Of a DNA stretch of 64,000 bases, positions 1-9,648 are shown one piece after another. The notes under the pieces are model-generated. The model ran no database searches, had not been told where the DNA came from, and worked only from the letters and a program-made list of their open reading frames with translations. Within the stretch, counting starts at the first letter, position 1; every line of letters starts with the position of its first letter. A program made the position numbers and the translations under genes. This DNA is from Natronincola ferrireducens (GTDB lineage Bacteria > Bacillota > Clostridia > Peptostreptococcales > Natronincolaceae): the NCBI RefSeq assembly GCF_900100845.1, contig NZ_FNFP01000001.1, positions 992,001 to 1,056,000 on the forward strand, given 5' to 3'.

Positions 1-143
1 ATTCTCAAGGACCAAATGTGTTCCTTCATCCTAAGGGAATTAGTCAAGTTAGTTAAATACTTAAAGTAAATGACAAAATAAGTATAGGATGGAAACAATA
101 GACATAAAATTTATATATAGTGCAATGTAATGGAGGGGTGAGT

Positions 144-464
144 ATGTCTTTAAATATTAAGGTTTGTAGTAGTAAAAATAGATATGGCTATATTAGAGGG
201 GAAATTGATAATTTTTATTGGTATGCTCTAGTCCATAAAGAAGAGGTAGAGTTTGGTCTTAATCCCAATAATTTATCGGCAGGACAGGGAAGGGTATCGA
301 GATTATGTGTATATAAAGATGTACCTATGTATAACTACACCAAAAGATTGATTTATGCAAATTACAAAAGACAGTGGGAGGTATTTAATAGTGGTTATGA
401 GGAGATGATTAGAAATTTAGTTGAATACTTAGATAGGAGATATTCTATACGGGTGGTGAAATAA
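144..464 (+). CDS. Hypothetical protein, 106 aa
   Basis: I do not recognise this protein. It is soluble and rich in Tyr, Arg and Lys, with no signal peptide or membrane segment. The ATG at 144 is chosen because TGGAGGGG at 131-138 is well spaced before it; an in-frame GTG at 120 has no such site. It stands alone before pgsA with no clear terminator between them. The ribosome site and compact length support a real gene; the function is unknown. Confidence 0.6.
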   Translation: MSLNIKVCSSKNRYGYIRGEIDNFYWYALVHKEEVEFGLNPNNLSAGQGRVSRLCVYKDVPMYNYTKRLIYANYKRQWEVFNSGYEEMIRNLVEYLDRRYSIRVVK

Positions 465-624
465 ATAGCAATATTGTCTGTTTGACATAAGAGGAAGGGA
501 TAAAAGAACACTTATAAAAATTTTGATATAATACGAAATTGTGTTATGATAAAAAGTAGAAAAACTTAAATAAACTCAGCAATGATGCTAGAAGAAATAT
601 ATCGATGTTGAAAAGAGGTGTTTT

Positions 625-1176
625 ATGAATCTACCAAATATCTTAACAATTATTCGGTTTTGTCTTATACCAATATTTATCCTAGTTTTCTTCTCTTCCT
701 CAGAGCATAACCTTTTAATCTCATCCTATATTTTTATTTTAGCTGGGATAACCGATGTATTAGACGGTTATATTGCTAGAAAATATAATTTAGTTACAAA
801 ATGGGGACAAGCCATGGATCCTTTAGCTGATAAGTCTATGCAGTTGACAGTACTAATTTGTTTTACTATAAGAAGAATATTACCCCTATGGGCAATTGTT
901 GTTGTAGCTGTAAAAGAACTATGTATGGTGATAGGAGGTATTTTCTTATACACCAAAAAGGAAAAAATCGTTATTCCTGCTAATAAATATGGTAAGTTTG
1001 CAACCATTATGTTTTATATAGCTATTTTAGCGGTGGCATTTGGATTTATCTATGGAAGAACTCTAGTTTACTTAGCAATTATAGTGACTATCTATGCATT
1101 CATTCGATATGTCATTGTAGGTCTAAAGACAGTCAAGGAATTTGATATGAAAAAATCCCTTGACAAATCCTATTAA
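625..1176 (+). CDS. pgsA: CDP-diacylglycerol--glycerol-3-phosphate 3-phosphatidyltransferase
   Basis: Makes phosphatidylglycerol phosphate from CDP-diacylglycerol and glycerol-3-phosphate in the membrane, the committed step to phosphatidylglycerol and cardiolipin. The complete CDP-alcohol phosphotransferase signature is visible: D44, D47-G48, A51-R52, G61, D65, D69 in exact spacing. Several hydrophobic segments flank it and the length of 183 aa is normal for PgsA. Start ATG at 625 follows GAGGTG. The last codons carry the promoter for the downstream T-box leader. Other CDP-alcohol transferases share the motif, but length and N-terminal NxLTxxR fit PgsA best. Confidence 0.92.
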   Translation: MNLPNILTIIRFCLIPIFILVFFSSSEHNLLISSYIFILAGITDVLDGYIARKYNLVTKWGQAMDPLADKSMQLTVLICFTIRRILPLWAIVVVAVKELCMVIGGIFLYTKKEKIVIPANKYGKFATIMFYIAILAVAFGFIYGRTLVYLAIIVTIYAFIRYVIVGLKTVKEFDMKKSLDKSY

Positions 1177-1187
1177 TTGGATATAAT
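1160..1187 (+). promoter_or_regulatory. Sigma-A-type promoter for the valS T-box leader
   Basis: TTGACA at 1160-1165 and TATAAT at 1182-1187 with a 16-nt spacer. It overlaps the last codons and stop of pgsA, so transcription would start near 1194, just before the T-box leader. Confidence 0.75.
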
Positions 1188-1199
1188 AAATATTAATTT

Positions 1200-1453
1200 T
1201 ATATAGGAAAAGCTGTGAAAAAGAGGAGTAGACAATCAAACCTGTAGAGAGAAAAACCCATGGGCTGGAAGGTTTTTTAGGTCAATGATGATCGAAGGTA
1301 GCTTTAGAGCTTCTGCATTGAAGTCCTAGTAGGTGCAGACGGTTTATACCGTTACATAAATGAGCGTCTGTTATATAACTATAGCAGGAATTAAGGTGGT
1401 ACCGCGAAATCAACCCTTCGTCCTTATCAATGATTAGGATGAAGGGTTTTTCT
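1200..1453 (+). promoter_or_regulatory. T-box riboswitch with terminator (valS leader)
   Basis: The T-box core AAGGTGGTACCGCG lies at 1393-1406. It is followed by a GC-rich hairpin (AACCCTTCGTCCT pairing with AGGATGAAGGGTT, about 1411-1447) and a T run, the usual terminator alternative. Upstream sequence with AGTAGGTGCAGACGG near 1328 fits the Stem I/II region. Such leaders sense uncharged tRNA; with valS downstream the tRNA should be Val. I did not fold Stem I, so I do not assign the specifier codon; GUC near 1320 and GUA near 1328 are candidates. Confidence 0.93.
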
Positions 1454-1467
1454 ATTGAAAGTGTGGG

Positions 1468-1686
1468 ATGATAAGGATGTTTTATATTGGTTTGCTTTTA
1501 TTACTGATTGGTGCTTTGATGGTATATGGTACAGTACCTATTAGTAGAATATGCAACATAACTACTACAAAGGCTATGCTGTTCTTAAAGGGTAGTGGAC
1601 TGGTGATAGCTATTGTAGGTGTAATATTTATATTTTTTAATGAAATTCCTAACTCATTAGAATTTTTAAAAATTATAAGATTTTAA
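1468..1686 (+). CDS. Small membrane protein between T-box and valS, 72 aa
   Basis: A short hydrophobic protein with two predicted membrane segments (about residues 5-22 and 41-60). It lies right after the T-box terminator and 14 nt before valS, so it should be co-transcribed with valS and share the tRNA-Val response. The ribosome site is weak; ATG at 1468 and ATG at 1477 are both possible starts. I do not recognise a family. Confidence 0.55.
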   Translation: MIRMFYIGLLLLLIGALMVYGTVPISRICNITTTKAMLFLKGSGLVIAIVGVIFIFFNEIPNSLEFLKIIRF

Positions 1687-1700
1687 AGGAGGCTAATAAT

Positions 1701-4352
1701 ATGATAAATAATTTGCCCAAAAACTATGATCCAAAGGAATTTGAAGGTCGTATTTATCAGCATTGGATGGAAAAGGATTATTTTAAAGCAGAACCAAACC
1801 CTGAAAAGGAACCCTATTGTATTGTGTTACCACCACCAAATATAACAGGTCAGCTGCATTTAGGTCATGCGTTAGATCATACCCTACAGGATGTTCTAAT
1901 TCGTTTTAAAAGAATGCAGGGTTTTGAAGCCCTGTGGTTACCAGGAACAGACCATGCTAGTATCGCAACGGAAGTAAAGGTTGTAGAAAAAATAAAAAAA
2001 GAGGAAGGCTTGCTTAAACATGAGGTAGGTAGAGAAGGGTTTTTAAAGCGGGCATGGCAGTGGCGTGATGAATATGGTAGAGTAATCGTGGATCAAATGA
2101 AACAGCTAGGAAACTCCTGCGACTGGTCCAAGGAGAGATTTACCATGGACGAAGGCTGTAGTAAGGCTGTAGCGGAGGTTTTTATTCGACTTTATGAAAA
2201 GGGCTTAATTTATAGAGGAAATAGAATCATCAACTGGTGTCCAGATTGTAAGACTTCCTTATCAGATGCAGAGGTAGAGCATGAGGAAAAGGCAGGACAT
2301 TTTTGGCATGTAAAATATCCTATCAAAGACAGTGATGAATTTATTGAAATCGCCACTACTAGACCAGAAACCATGTTGGGAGATACAGCTATTGCCGTAC
2401 ATCCTGAGGATGATCGATATAGGCATTTGATTGGGAAAATTGCTATTTTACCGTTGATGAATAGGGAAATCCCTATTATAGCAGATGATTATGTTGACCC
2501 TGAGTTTGGAACAGGAGCAGTTAAGATTACTCCCGCCCATGATCCTAATGACTTTGAAGTAGGTTTAAGACATAATCTACCACAAGTAGTTGTTATGAAG
2601 GATGACGCCAGCATTAATGCCAATGGAGGCAAGTATGAAGGCATGGCTAGATATGAAGCTAGAAAGCAGATTGTTAAGGATTTAGAAGAGCTAGGGTTAT
2701 TAATCCATATTAAAGAAAGAACCCATAGTGTAGGACAATGCTATCGTTGTGATACGGTAGTTGAACCAATAACATCAGATCAATGGTTTGTAAAAATGGA
2801 GCCATTAGCAGCTCCTGCAATAGAAGCTGTTAGAAATGAGAAGATTAAGTTTGTACCACAGCGTTTTGACAAAATATATTATCACTGGTTAGAAAATATT
2901 AAGGACTGGTGTATTTCTAGACAGTTATGGTGGGGACACAGGATACCGGCCTACTATTGTCAAGATTGTGGTGAACTTGTAGTTGCTAAGGAAGCACCAA
3001 CGAAGTGCGGCAAATGTGATAGTAGTGATTTCAAACAGGATGAAGATGTGTTGGATACTTGGTTTAGTTCAGCCCTGTGGCCTTTTTCTACACTTGGATG
3101 GCCTGAAACAACTAAGGAATTAGAGTATTTTTATCCAACGGATGTGCTAGTAACAGGCTATGATATTATCTTCTTCTGGGTTGTTCGTATGGCCTTTTCA
3201 GGGCTAGAGTTTATGGAGGAAATTCCTTTTAAACATGTATTTGTACATGGTTTAGTAAGAGATGCTCAGGGCAGAAAAATGAGTAAATCCCTTGGGAATG
3301 GTATAGATCCATTAGAGGTAATAGATCAGTACGGAGCAGATGCTTTAAGGTATACACTGGTTGCAGGGAATTCCCCGGGGAATGATATACGATTCCACAT
3401 GGAAAGACTGGAAGCCAGTAGAAACTTTGCCAACAAGCTTTGGAATGCTACACGGTTTGTATTGATGAATTTAGATGAAGATGAAGTTTCCTATGGGGAT
3501 GTGAAAAATTATTTAAATACAGCTGATAAGTGGATTTTATCTAGGTTAAATCATGTTTCTAGAGAAATAACAGAAAACATGGAGAAGTTCGAGCTAGGAT
3601 TAGCCCTTCAAAAAACCTATGATTTCATTTGGAATGAGTACTGTGATTGGTATATTGAATTAACCAAAACCCGGTTATATGGTGAGGACATAGATAGAAA
3701 AAGAGCAGCCCAATACACACTAACCTATGTACTAGAAAATATACTGAAGCTATTACATCCATTTATGCCTTTTATTACTGAAGAGATATGGCAAAGCATA
3801 CCTTCATTTAAGGAAAGTGTTATTATAGCCCCTTGGCCAGTCTATAGTGAAGAGAAGGAAAAAAAAGAGGCTGAGGAAAAAATGAACTTAATCATGGAGG
3901 CTATAAAAAACATTAGAAATGTAAGGGCTGAAATGAATGTAGCTCCTTCAAGAAAGGCCAAGATGATGGTATGGACAGGTAAAGAGGATATAAAAAATAC
4001 CATTGATGAAGGCAAGCAATACTTTACCGCTTTGGCTGGCATATCAGAAATTGAATTTGTAGAAAATAAGGACACAATTCCTTCTGATGCTGTTTCTACA
4101 GTGATACAGGGTGGAGAGTTGTTCCTACCATTAGAGGATCTAATTGATCTAGAGAAGGAAATTGACCGATTAGAAAAGGAAAAGACGAAGCTAGAGGGGG
4201 AGATTAAGCGGGTAAAAGGAAAGCTATCTAATGAAGGTTTTACAAAAAAAGCTCCTACCCATCTAGTAGAGGAAGAACGCCAAAAAGGTGAAAAATATGA
4301 AGAAATGCTGGATACAGTATTGGAGAGACTTCAAACCTTAAAAAAGAAATAG
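1701..4352 (+). CDS. valS: Valyl-tRNA synthetase
   Basis: Charges tRNA-Val with valine, a class Ia synthetase. The HLGH form of the HIGH motif is at residues 53-56 and KMSKS at 526-530. The large insertion between them is the editing domain that removes mischarged Thr; its [13 protein letters not shown] stretch is typical. Zinc-ribbon-like CPDC and CxxC pairs are present. The anticodon-binding domain follows, and the last ~65 residues are the charged coiled-coil arm characteristic of ValRS. The 883 aa length is normal. AAAGGAGG precedes the ATG. Controlled by the T-box upstream; a terminator follows. Confidence 0.98.
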   Translation: MINNLPKNYDPKEFEGRIYQHWMEKDYFKAEPNPEKEPYCIVLPPPNITGQLHLGHALDHTLQDVLIRFKRMQGFEALWLPGTDHASIATEVKVVEKIKKEEGLLKHEVGREGFLKRAWQWRDEYGRVIVDQMKQLGNSCDWSKERFTMDEGCSKAVAEVFIRLYEKGLIYRGNRIINWCPDCKTSLSDAEVEHEEKAGHFWHVKYPIKDSDEFIEIATTRPETMLGDTAIAVHPEDDRYRHLIGKIAILPLMNREIPIIADDYVDPEFGTGAVKITPAHDPNDFEVGLRHNLPQVVVMKDDASINANGGKYEGMARYEARKQIVKDLEELGLLIHIKERTHSVGQCYRCDTVVEPITSDQWFVKMEPLAAPAIEAVRNEKIKFVPQRFDKIYYHWLENIKDWCISRQLWWGHRIPAYYCQDCGELVVAKEAPTKCGKCDSSDFKQDEDVLDTWFSSALWPFSTLGWPETTKELEYFYPTDVLVTGYDIIFFWVVRMAFSGLEFMEEIPFKHVFVHGLVRDAQGRKMSKSLGNGIDPLEVIDQYGADALRYTLVAGNSPGNDIRFHMERLEASRNFANKLWNATRFVLMNLDEDEVSYGDVKNYLNTADKWILSRLNHVSREITENMEKFELGLALQKTYDFIWNEYCDWYIELTKTRLYGEDIDRKRAAQYTLTYVLENILKLLHPFMPFITEEIWQSIPSFKESVIIAPWPVYSEEKEKKEAEEKMNLIMEAIKNIRNVRAEMNVAPSRKAKMMVWTGKEDIKNTIDEGKQYFTALAGISEIEFVENKDTIPSDAVSTVIQGGELFLPLEDLIDLEKEIDRLEKEKTKLEGEIKRVKGKLSNEGFTKKAPTHLVEEERQKGEKYEEMLDTVLERLQTLKKK

Positions 4353-4361
4353 TGATGGAGA

Positions 4362-4397
4362 ATAAAGAGCTGAGATAGAATCTCAGCTCTTTATTTG
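4362..4397 (+). terminator. Intrinsic terminator after valS
   Basis: AAAGAGCTGAGA pairs with TCTCAGCTCTTT across a five-base loop, followed by ATTTGTCTT. Confidence 0.85.
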
Positions 4398-4435
4398 TCT
4401 TATTACAACAGATGTAGTAGAGAGGATTTGTTATC

Positions 4436-4463
4436 TTGACACTGAAGGTTTTTCTGTTATGAT
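4436..4463 (+). promoter_or_regulatory. Sigma-A-type promoter for folC
   Basis: TTGACA at 4436-4441 and TATGAT at 4458-4463, spacer 16 nt, about 50 nt before the folC start and just after the valS terminator. Confidence 0.6.
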
Positions 4464-4514
4464 GGGATTATAAGAATTTTAAAAGAAATAATACTTAAAG
4501 AATGGAGTGGACAG

Positions 4515-5858
4515 ATGAACTATCAAGAGGCAATAGCATATATTCATGGCACTTATAAATTTGGTAGCAAATTAGGTTTGGAAAATATCAATTATTTATT
4601 AAATATGTTAAACAATCCTCATAAGGATTTAAAGGTGATTCATGTAGCGGGTACCAATGGTAAAGGATCCACATCATCCTTTATGCACAGTGTTTTAAAG
4701 ACGGCAGGCTATAAGGTGGGTTTATATACCTCCCCCTATATAGAAGAATTCACAGAGCGAATACAAATTAATGGAGAAAAAATCCCTAAACAACGGCTTG
4801 CAGATATAATTGCTATCGTAAAGGAAAAGATAGAAATTATGGTGGCTGAAGGAAAAAATCATCCAACAGAGTTTGAGGTTGGAACTGCCTTAGCACTGGT
4901 ATACTTTGCTGAAGAAAAAACGGATTTTGTTGTTTTAGAGGTAGGTATGGGGGGAAGATTAGATGCCACCAATGTTATAGAAAATCCTCTTTTATCAGTA
5001 ATTACACCTATAGATTTTGATCATATGGAGCACCTAGGGGATACCCTTGAAAAGATAGCCTTTGAAAAGGCAGGTATCATTAAAGAAAATAACTTTGTTG
5101 TTTCTTACCCTCAACAAAAGGAAGCATTAGAGGTTATCAAAAGGGATGCCTATGATAAGAATAGTCACTTGCTTATCACCAATTATGATGAACTAAGGAT
5201 TCATCATGCTACTATTGAAGAACAACAATTTTCTGTAGAAATATTAGGAAAGCAGTATACAGATATTAAAATTTCTTTAGCGGGTCAACATCAAGTCTAC
5301 AATTGTTGTATGGCTTTGACGGCTCTAGAGGTTTTGAGAAGACATAGAGGCATTGATATCAATGATGAAGCTATTTATGAAGGACTTAAGGATACTAAGT
5401 GGATAGGTAGACTAGAGGTTTTGGACAAAAATCCTTTAGTAATTATAGATGGCGCCCATAATCTACAGGGGGCCACAGCATTAAAGCATAGTGTAGAAAC
5501 ACTATTAAAGAATTATAAGGTGACCCTTGTGGTGGCTATGCTGAAGGATAAGGATGTGAAAGGGGTATTGCAGCATTTGATTCCACTTGTTGACAAGGTT
5601 ATCGCTACAAAGCCTAATAACCCTAGGGCTATGGAGGCAGATGATTTAGCTAAGGAGTTAGTCATTTTTGGCAAGGAAATCTATGTATGTAATAAAATAG
5701 AAGAAGCTGTAAAGAAGGCCTACGAAGTGACAACTTCTGATGATGCTATTGTCTTTGCAGGATCCCTCTATATGATTGGTGAGGTAAGAAGCCTATTAGT
5801 CAATTGTGAAAATATAATAAGCTACAAAGAACGATTTAAAATTTCACCTGTAAAGTAA
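4515..5858 (+). CDS. folC: Bifunctional folylpolyglutamate synthase / dihydrofolate synthase
   Basis: Adds glutamate to (dihydro)folate or dihydropteroate using ATP. The P-loop GTNGKGST lies near residue 47, the metal-binding VLEVGMGGRLDATN stretch near 144, and the Mur-ligase-type C-terminal IIDGAHN motif near 310. The length, 447 aa, is usual for FolC. ATG at 4515 follows ATGGAGTGG. The valS-folC order is common in Firmicutes, but here folC has its own promoter. Whether it also has dihydrofolate synthase activity cannot be read from the sequence. Confidence 0.95.
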   Translation: MNYQEAIAYIHGTYKFGSKLGLENINYLLNMLNNPHKDLKVIHVAGTNGKGSTSSFMHSVLKTAGYKVGLYTSPYIEEFTERIQINGEKIPKQRLADIIAIVKEKIEIMVAEGKNHPTEFEVGTALALVYFAEEKTDFVVLEVGMGGRLDATNVIENPLLSVITPIDFDHMEHLGDTLEKIAFEKAGIIKENNFVVSYPQQKEALEVIKRDAYDKNSHLLITNYDELRIHHATIEEQQFSVEILGKQYTDIKISLAGQHQVYNCCMALTALEVLRRHRGIDINDEAIYEGLKDTKWIGRLEVLDKNPLVIIDGAHNLQGATALKHSVETLLKNYKVTLVVAMLKDKDVKGVLQHLIPLVDKVIATKPNNPRAMEADDLAKELVIFGKEIYVCNKIEEAVKKAYEVTTSDDAIVFAGSLYMIGEVRSLLVNCENIISYKERFKISPVK

Positions 5859-5864
5859 TCAAAA

Positions 5865-5899
5865 AAACAAGGCTGTGGATTTCACAACCTTGTTTTTTT
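5865..5899 (+). terminator. Intrinsic terminator after folC
   Basis: AACAAGGCTGTG pairs with CACAACCTTGTT, followed by a run of seven T. The A run on the other side may let it also serve the convergent gene at 5953. Confidence 0.85.
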
Positions 5900-5952
5900 A
5901 TTTTTAATCTAATATAAGTAATTACATGAAACCAAAGATTAGAATCATCTAC

Positions 5953-6474
5953 TTACAACATTTCCATTATCTTACCATAAATTCCAACGGCATCTTTTCT
6001 CCAATTTTCACAAATTTCTTTAGCCCTTTGTTGACTGCTGACATTGAGCTTTAAATTCACAATAGGTACATTGTTTTCTATAATCATCAGCTTGATAGCG
6101 AAGGTAGCATCCTTTAATTGGGTATAATCAGCTTTGATCTCGGTGCCACCTAAAAAAGATTCTTTTTTAAAGGCAATTAAATTGTTAATTTCAAGCTTTT
6201 GATGCTGAGGAATCCGATTAATAAAGTAATTTAATGTATTCCTACCCTTTTCTGTAATAGAAAAAAGTTGAATATGACCTCCTTCTCCTTCATGGACAAA
6301 GCCTGATTCCTTTAATTCTGCCAAAAACTGTTGCAGCATAAAATAATTCATCATATCATTTTCTAAAACAAACTGGGTAATTTGAGAATTAGTTAAAGCA
6401 CCCTCTATTTCGTTGAGTATATATAGTAAAAGCAGCTTTTTTTCTGCCAATTGCTGCGGGGTATTGACAAACAT
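5953..6474 (-). CDS. DUF4364 family protein, 173 aa
   Basis: Matches my recollection of the DUF4364 family of Clostridia: an N-terminal winged-helix-like part (about residues 10-85) with helices around LYILNEIEGALTNSQI, then an alpha/beta C-terminal part. The role is unknown; the DNA-binding-like fold suggests a transcription regulator. The reading frame is open further upstream, but GGAGGT sits 6 nt before the ATG at 6474, so that start is chosen. Convergent with folC and divergent from the spoVA operon. Confidence 0.8.
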   Translation of the reverse strand: MFVNTPQQLAEKKLLLLYILNEIEGALTNSQITQFVLENDMMNYFMLQQFLAELKESGFVHEGEGGHIQLFSITEKGRNTLNYFINRIPQHQKLEINNLIAFKKESFLGGTEIKADYTQLKDATFAIKLMIIENNVPIVNLKLNVSSQQRAKEICENWRKDAVGIYGKIMEML

Positions 6475-6609
6475 AGTTTGACCTCCTTCATAATCTCTTA
6501 ATACTATATTACTGCATTTCACCAAAAATTTAAAGGAGGAATAGAAAGGTTTAAAGGATTTTATTTTTATTGTAATAAATTCCAATGGATAAATACTTTT
6601 ATAATGTAT

Positions 6610-6638
6610 GAATATGAAGACTTTGGAAGAAAATAATT
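6610..6638 (+). promoter_or_regulatory. Possible sigma-G-type promoter for the spoVA operon
   Basis: GAATA at 6610-6614 and AATAATT at 6632-6638, 17 nt apart, resemble the forespore sigma-G pattern (GHATR / CATNHTA) with two mismatches in the -10 region. The operon's spore role is the main support. Confidence 0.3.
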
Positions 6639-6668
6639 ATATCAATCCACAAGAGGAGGTTGTTGCCT

Positions 6669-6875
6669 ATGACAATAGCTTCACAAGTAAAGCAAACCTT
6701 AGCTACACTAAAGGGAGCACAAGGAACCTTAAGAACCTATTCATTACAGGCTAGAGCTGATGAAGAAAAATATATTTATGAAGAAGCATTACATACAACC
6801 AATGAAATTATAAGGGATTTAGAAAATCGATTGAAAACATTAGAATTGGAAGAACCTCAGTTTAAAGGCTATTGA
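6669..6875 (+). CDS. DUF1657 family protein (first gene of spoVA operon)
   Basis: A 68-aa, mostly helical, polar protein of the DUF1657 family: it carries the TLATLKGAQGTLRTYSLQA region and the EEPQF end shared with the protein at 9649. ATG at 6669 is 8 nt after AGAGGAGGT. In spore formers DUF1657 genes sit in the extra spoVA operon (spoVA2mob type) linked to strong spore heat resistance; the molecular role is not settled. Overall family identity is clear from the paralog in the same operon. Confidence 0.85.
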   Translation: MTIASQVKQTLATLKGAQGTLRTYSLQARADEEKYIYEEALHTTNEIIRDLENRLKTLELEEPQFKGY

Positions 6876-6888
6876 GGAGGAATGTTAA

Positions 6889-7749
6889 ATGAAGGATTGG
6901 ATAGAGATTCTAATAAGATCTGTAGCACTATTTTTTTTGACCTTTTCCTTTATAAGAATTATGGGAAAAAAACCTGCTGCAAAAATGACTACCTTCCAGC
7001 TGGTTAATTACATAGTTATAGCTATATTAGCAGCCTTGATTTCAGTAAAGATGGTTACAAGTTTTAGATTAGGGTTAGTAGCCTTTGGGGTATGGGTTTT
7101 ACTTCCGATTCTTTTAAACTTTTTAGGTGTAAAGAGCAAAATTGTCTATGATTTTATCCATGGTAGAGAAACAGTCTTGGTGAAAAAGGGTAAAGTAATG
7201 GAAGAAAATTTAAAAAAGACAAAATTAACTGGAGATGAGTTGATCAGAGAGCTAAGGTCTAAAAATGCTTTTAATTTAGGGGATGTAGAATTTGCAGTTT
7301 TAGAAGCAACTGGGGAAGTAAATGTTGTTTTTAAAACAGACAAAAGACCCATCACTCCCCATGATTTAGAGTGGAAGGTAGCACCCCAAACTCAGACCCA
7401 AACAATCATTTTAGATGGCAACATTTTACATGACTCCTTAAATGCTGTGGACTTAAATGAAGGCTGGGTTAAAACCCAATTAAAGGGCATGGGTGTAGAC
7501 TTAACCAATGTGTTTATTGGGCAGGTTAATGGCAGTGGAGATTTGTATGTGGACTTATTTGATGACATGATTCAGTTGCCTCAACCTACTGTTAAAGAAA
7601 TGCTTTACTCCAGTATAGAGAAAAGTCAAGGGGATTTTGTAAAATATGCTTTAGAGACCCAAAACCAAGAGGCAAAAAGGATGTATACCACCAATGCCCA
7701 TAAATTAGAAGAATTAATGGAACAGTTAAGACCATATTTATTACGTTAG
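6889..7749 (+). CDS. DUF421 (YetF-like) membrane protein with DUF1657-like tail (2Duf type)
   Basis: Three membrane segments in the first ~90 residues are followed by a soluble DUF421 domain (about 95-230) containing the VFKTDKRPITPHD stretch. The last ~45 residues (FVKYALETQNQEAK onward) align by eye with the DUF1657 protein at 9649 (TFALETQDQNAK), so the protein fuses DUF421 to a DUF1657-like module. This is the design of the 2Duf spore inner-membrane protein, which affects membrane rigidity and wet-heat resistance in Bacillus. ATG follows GAGGAGGAAT, 13 nt after the preceding gene. Confidence 0.85.
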   Translation: MKDWIEILIRSVALFFLTFSFIRIMGKKPAAKMTTFQLVNYIVIAILAALISVKMVTSFRLGLVAFGVWVLLPILLNFLGVKSKIVYDFIHGRETVLVKKGKVMEENLKKTKLTGDELIRELRSKNAFNLGDVEFAVLEATGEVNVVFKTDKRPITPHDLEWKVAPQTQTQTIILDGNILHDSLNAVDLNEGWVKTQLKGMGVDLTNVFIGQVNGSGDLYVDLFDDMIQLPQPTVKEMLYSSIEKSQGDFVKYALETQNQEAKRMYTTNAHKLEELMEQLRPYLLR

Positions 7750-7762
7750 GGGATGATGAAAA

Positions 7763-8242
7763 ATGTCAAGACAAAAATATAAGAAACTAACCCCAACACA
7801 ACAGCAGTATCAAATTTTTGCTAAGGATAGGGAACCAAAACGTCCAGCCTTTAAAAATTCAATTAAGGCCTTTTTAGTAGGTGGAACGATATGTACTATA
7901 GGTCAAGCCCTGCAAATGATGTATATAAAATATTTTAACTTCACACAAGAAAATGCAGGAAATCCAACGGTAGCTACATTAATTATTATAGCGGTTCTAT
8001 TAACAGGATTAGGGGTGTATGATCGTATTGCTCAATGGGCTGGTGCAGGAACGGCTGTGCCGGTTACAGGCTTTGCCAATACCGTATCCTCAGCTGCAAT
8101 AGAGCATAGAAGTGAAGGTTTTGTGTTAGGGGTGGGAGGAAATATGTTTAAGATAGCTGGTCCAGTTATTACATATGGTGTATTCTCTGCCTTTATAGTA
8201 GCCCTCATAAAAATTATCATCAAGGAATTAGGTGGGATATAA
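7763..8242 (+). CDS. spoVAC: Stage V sporulation protein AC
   Basis: A 159-aa membrane protein of the SpoVAC/SpoVAEb family: hydrophilic start, then about four membrane segments with the conserved stretches FLVGGTICTIGQ and GAGTAVPVTGFANT. In Bacillus SpoVAC acts as a mechanosensitive channel in the spore inner membrane for dipicolinic acid (DPA) movement. Its stop codon touches the ATG of spoVAD, so the two are translationally coupled. Confidence 0.95.
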   Translation: MSRQKYKKLTPTQQQYQIFAKDREPKRPAFKNSIKAFLVGGTICTIGQALQMMYIKYFNFTQENAGNPTVATLIIIAVLLTGLGVYDRIAQWAGAGTAVPVTGFANTVSSAAIEHRSEGFVLGVGGNMFKIAGPVITYGVFSAFIVALIKIIIKELGGI

Positions 8243-9244
8243 ATGTTTAAAGGACATCAATCATGGGTTTTTGAATCAAAACCCAGTATTATTGCTTCAG
8301 CAGCTGTGGGGGGCCCCTTTGAAGGACGAGGGGCACTATCGGAGGATTTTGATATCCTCCATAGTGATATATGGCTAGGTCAAGACAGCTTTGAGAAGGC
8401 AGAAAAAAAATTGCTAGAGGAAGCCTGTCAAAAGGCTATTGATAAAGCCGGGATGAAAAAGGAAGATATACATTTTTTAATTAGTGGTGATTTAATGAAT
8501 CAAATTATTCCCAGTAGTTTTGCAGCCAGGACACTAGCAGTTCCGTATTTTGGTGTTTTTGGTGCCTGTTCCAGTTCCATGGAGGGCTTAGCCTTAGCCA
8601 GTATGATGGTGGATAGTGGTTTTGCAAAAAATGCTCTAGCGGCTACCTCTAGTCATAATGCGGCTGCAGAAAAACAATTTCGCTATCCTACTGAATATGG
8701 TGCTCAAAAACCTCCCACTGCTCAATGGACGGTTACTGGGGCAGGGGCAGCCCTTGTTGCATCAGGAGGTGAAGGCCCTCGGGTGACTAGAGCCACCATT
8801 GGTAGGGTTATTGACATGGGAATTTCTGATCCCTTCAATATGGGGGCAGCGATGGCTCCAGCTGCAGTAGATACAATAGAAGCCCATTTTAGAGACTTTA
8901 ATATAGATCCCTCTTATTATGATATTATTGCTACTGGAGATTTAGGAGCGGTAGGCCATAGAATAGCAGGAGATTTGTTAATAGAACATGGCATGGAAAT
9001 TCCTAAGGAAATTTTTACTGATTGTGGTTTGTTAATTTATCGACAGGAACAACCAGTACTGGCTGGGGCTAGTGGATGTGCTTGTTCTGCAACTGTTACC
9101 TATGGACATTTTATGAATCAAATGAAAAAGGGAGCGTTAAAAAGAATTTTAATTGTTGCTACAGGTGCTTTACTATCTCCCATGTCCTACCAACAAAAGG
9201 AAAGTATACCATGTATTGCCCATGCTGTAGCAATAGAAGCATAA
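8243..9244 (+). CDS. spoVAD: Stage V sporulation protein AD
   Basis: A soluble, thiolase-fold protein of 333 aa that binds DPA on the spore inner membrane and is needed for DPA uptake into the forespore. Conserved features include GACSSSMEGLALA near residue 111, TSSHNAAAEKQFRYPTEYG near 136 and GASGCACSATVTYGHF near 274. Its start immediately follows the spoVAC stop codon. Length is typical for SpoVAD. Confidence 0.96.
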   Translation: MFKGHQSWVFESKPSIIASAAVGGPFEGRGALSEDFDILHSDIWLGQDSFEKAEKKLLEEACQKAIDKAGMKKEDIHFLISGDLMNQIIPSSFAARTLAVPYFGVFGACSSSMEGLALASMMVDSGFAKNALAATSSHNAAAEKQFRYPTEYGAQKPPTAQWTVTGAGAALVASGGEGPRVTRATIGRVIDMGISDPFNMGAAMAPAAVDTIEAHFRDFNIDPSYYDIIATGDLGAVGHRIAGDLLIEHGMEIPKEIFTDCGLLIYRQEQPVLAGASGCACSATVTYGHFMNQMKKGALKRILIVATGALLSPMSYQQKESIPCIAHAVAIEA

Positions 9245-9260
9245 AAGGAGGTAGGAAGAC

Positions 9261-9614
9261 TTGGAAAAGTTTATTTGGGCTTTTATCGTAGGCGGAGGAA
9301 TATGTGTAATTGGACAAATCATGATGGATGTATTCAGACTAACACCAGCCCATACCATGAGTGGATTAGTGGTAGCAGGGGCAATCCTTGGAGGTCTTGG
9401 TTTATATGAACCCTTAGCTAAATTTGCAGGAGCGGGAGCTACGGTGCCCATCAGCAGCTTTGGCAATGCTTTGCTACAGGGGGCCATGATGGAGTATGAA
9501 AGAAATGGCATAGTGGGGGTATTAACAGGAATTTTTGAAGTAACCAGTGCTGGGGTATCATCAGCAATTATTTTTGGATTTATTGCAGCATTACTATTTA
9601 AACCTAAAGGTTAG
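9261..9614 (+). CDS. spoVAE: Stage V sporulation protein AE (AEb type)
   Basis: A 117-aa membrane protein similar to SpoVAC, with the paired motifs FIVGGGICVIGQ and GAGATVPISSFGNA. It starts with TTG at 9261, 8-9 nt after a strong AAAGGAGG; no ATG fits the site. With SpoVAC and SpoVAD it forms the minimal DPA-transport set seen in clostridia. Confidence 0.93.
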   Translation: MEKFIWAFIVGGGICVIGQIMMDVFRLTPAHTMSGLVVAGAILGGLGLYEPLAKFAGAGATVPISSFGNALLQGAMMEYERNGIVGVLTGIFEVTSAGVSSAIIFGFIAALLFKPKG

Positions 9615-9648
9615 AGGTAGAAAAGATTTTATGAAGGGAGGTGACAAC

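Noticed and set aside
3-56. Short open frame at the left edge ending in a stop at 54-56, as if the tail of a gene (SQGPNVFLHPKG...).
   Set aside because: Only 17 codons are visible and another frame is also open; no family can be recognised, so it is not called.
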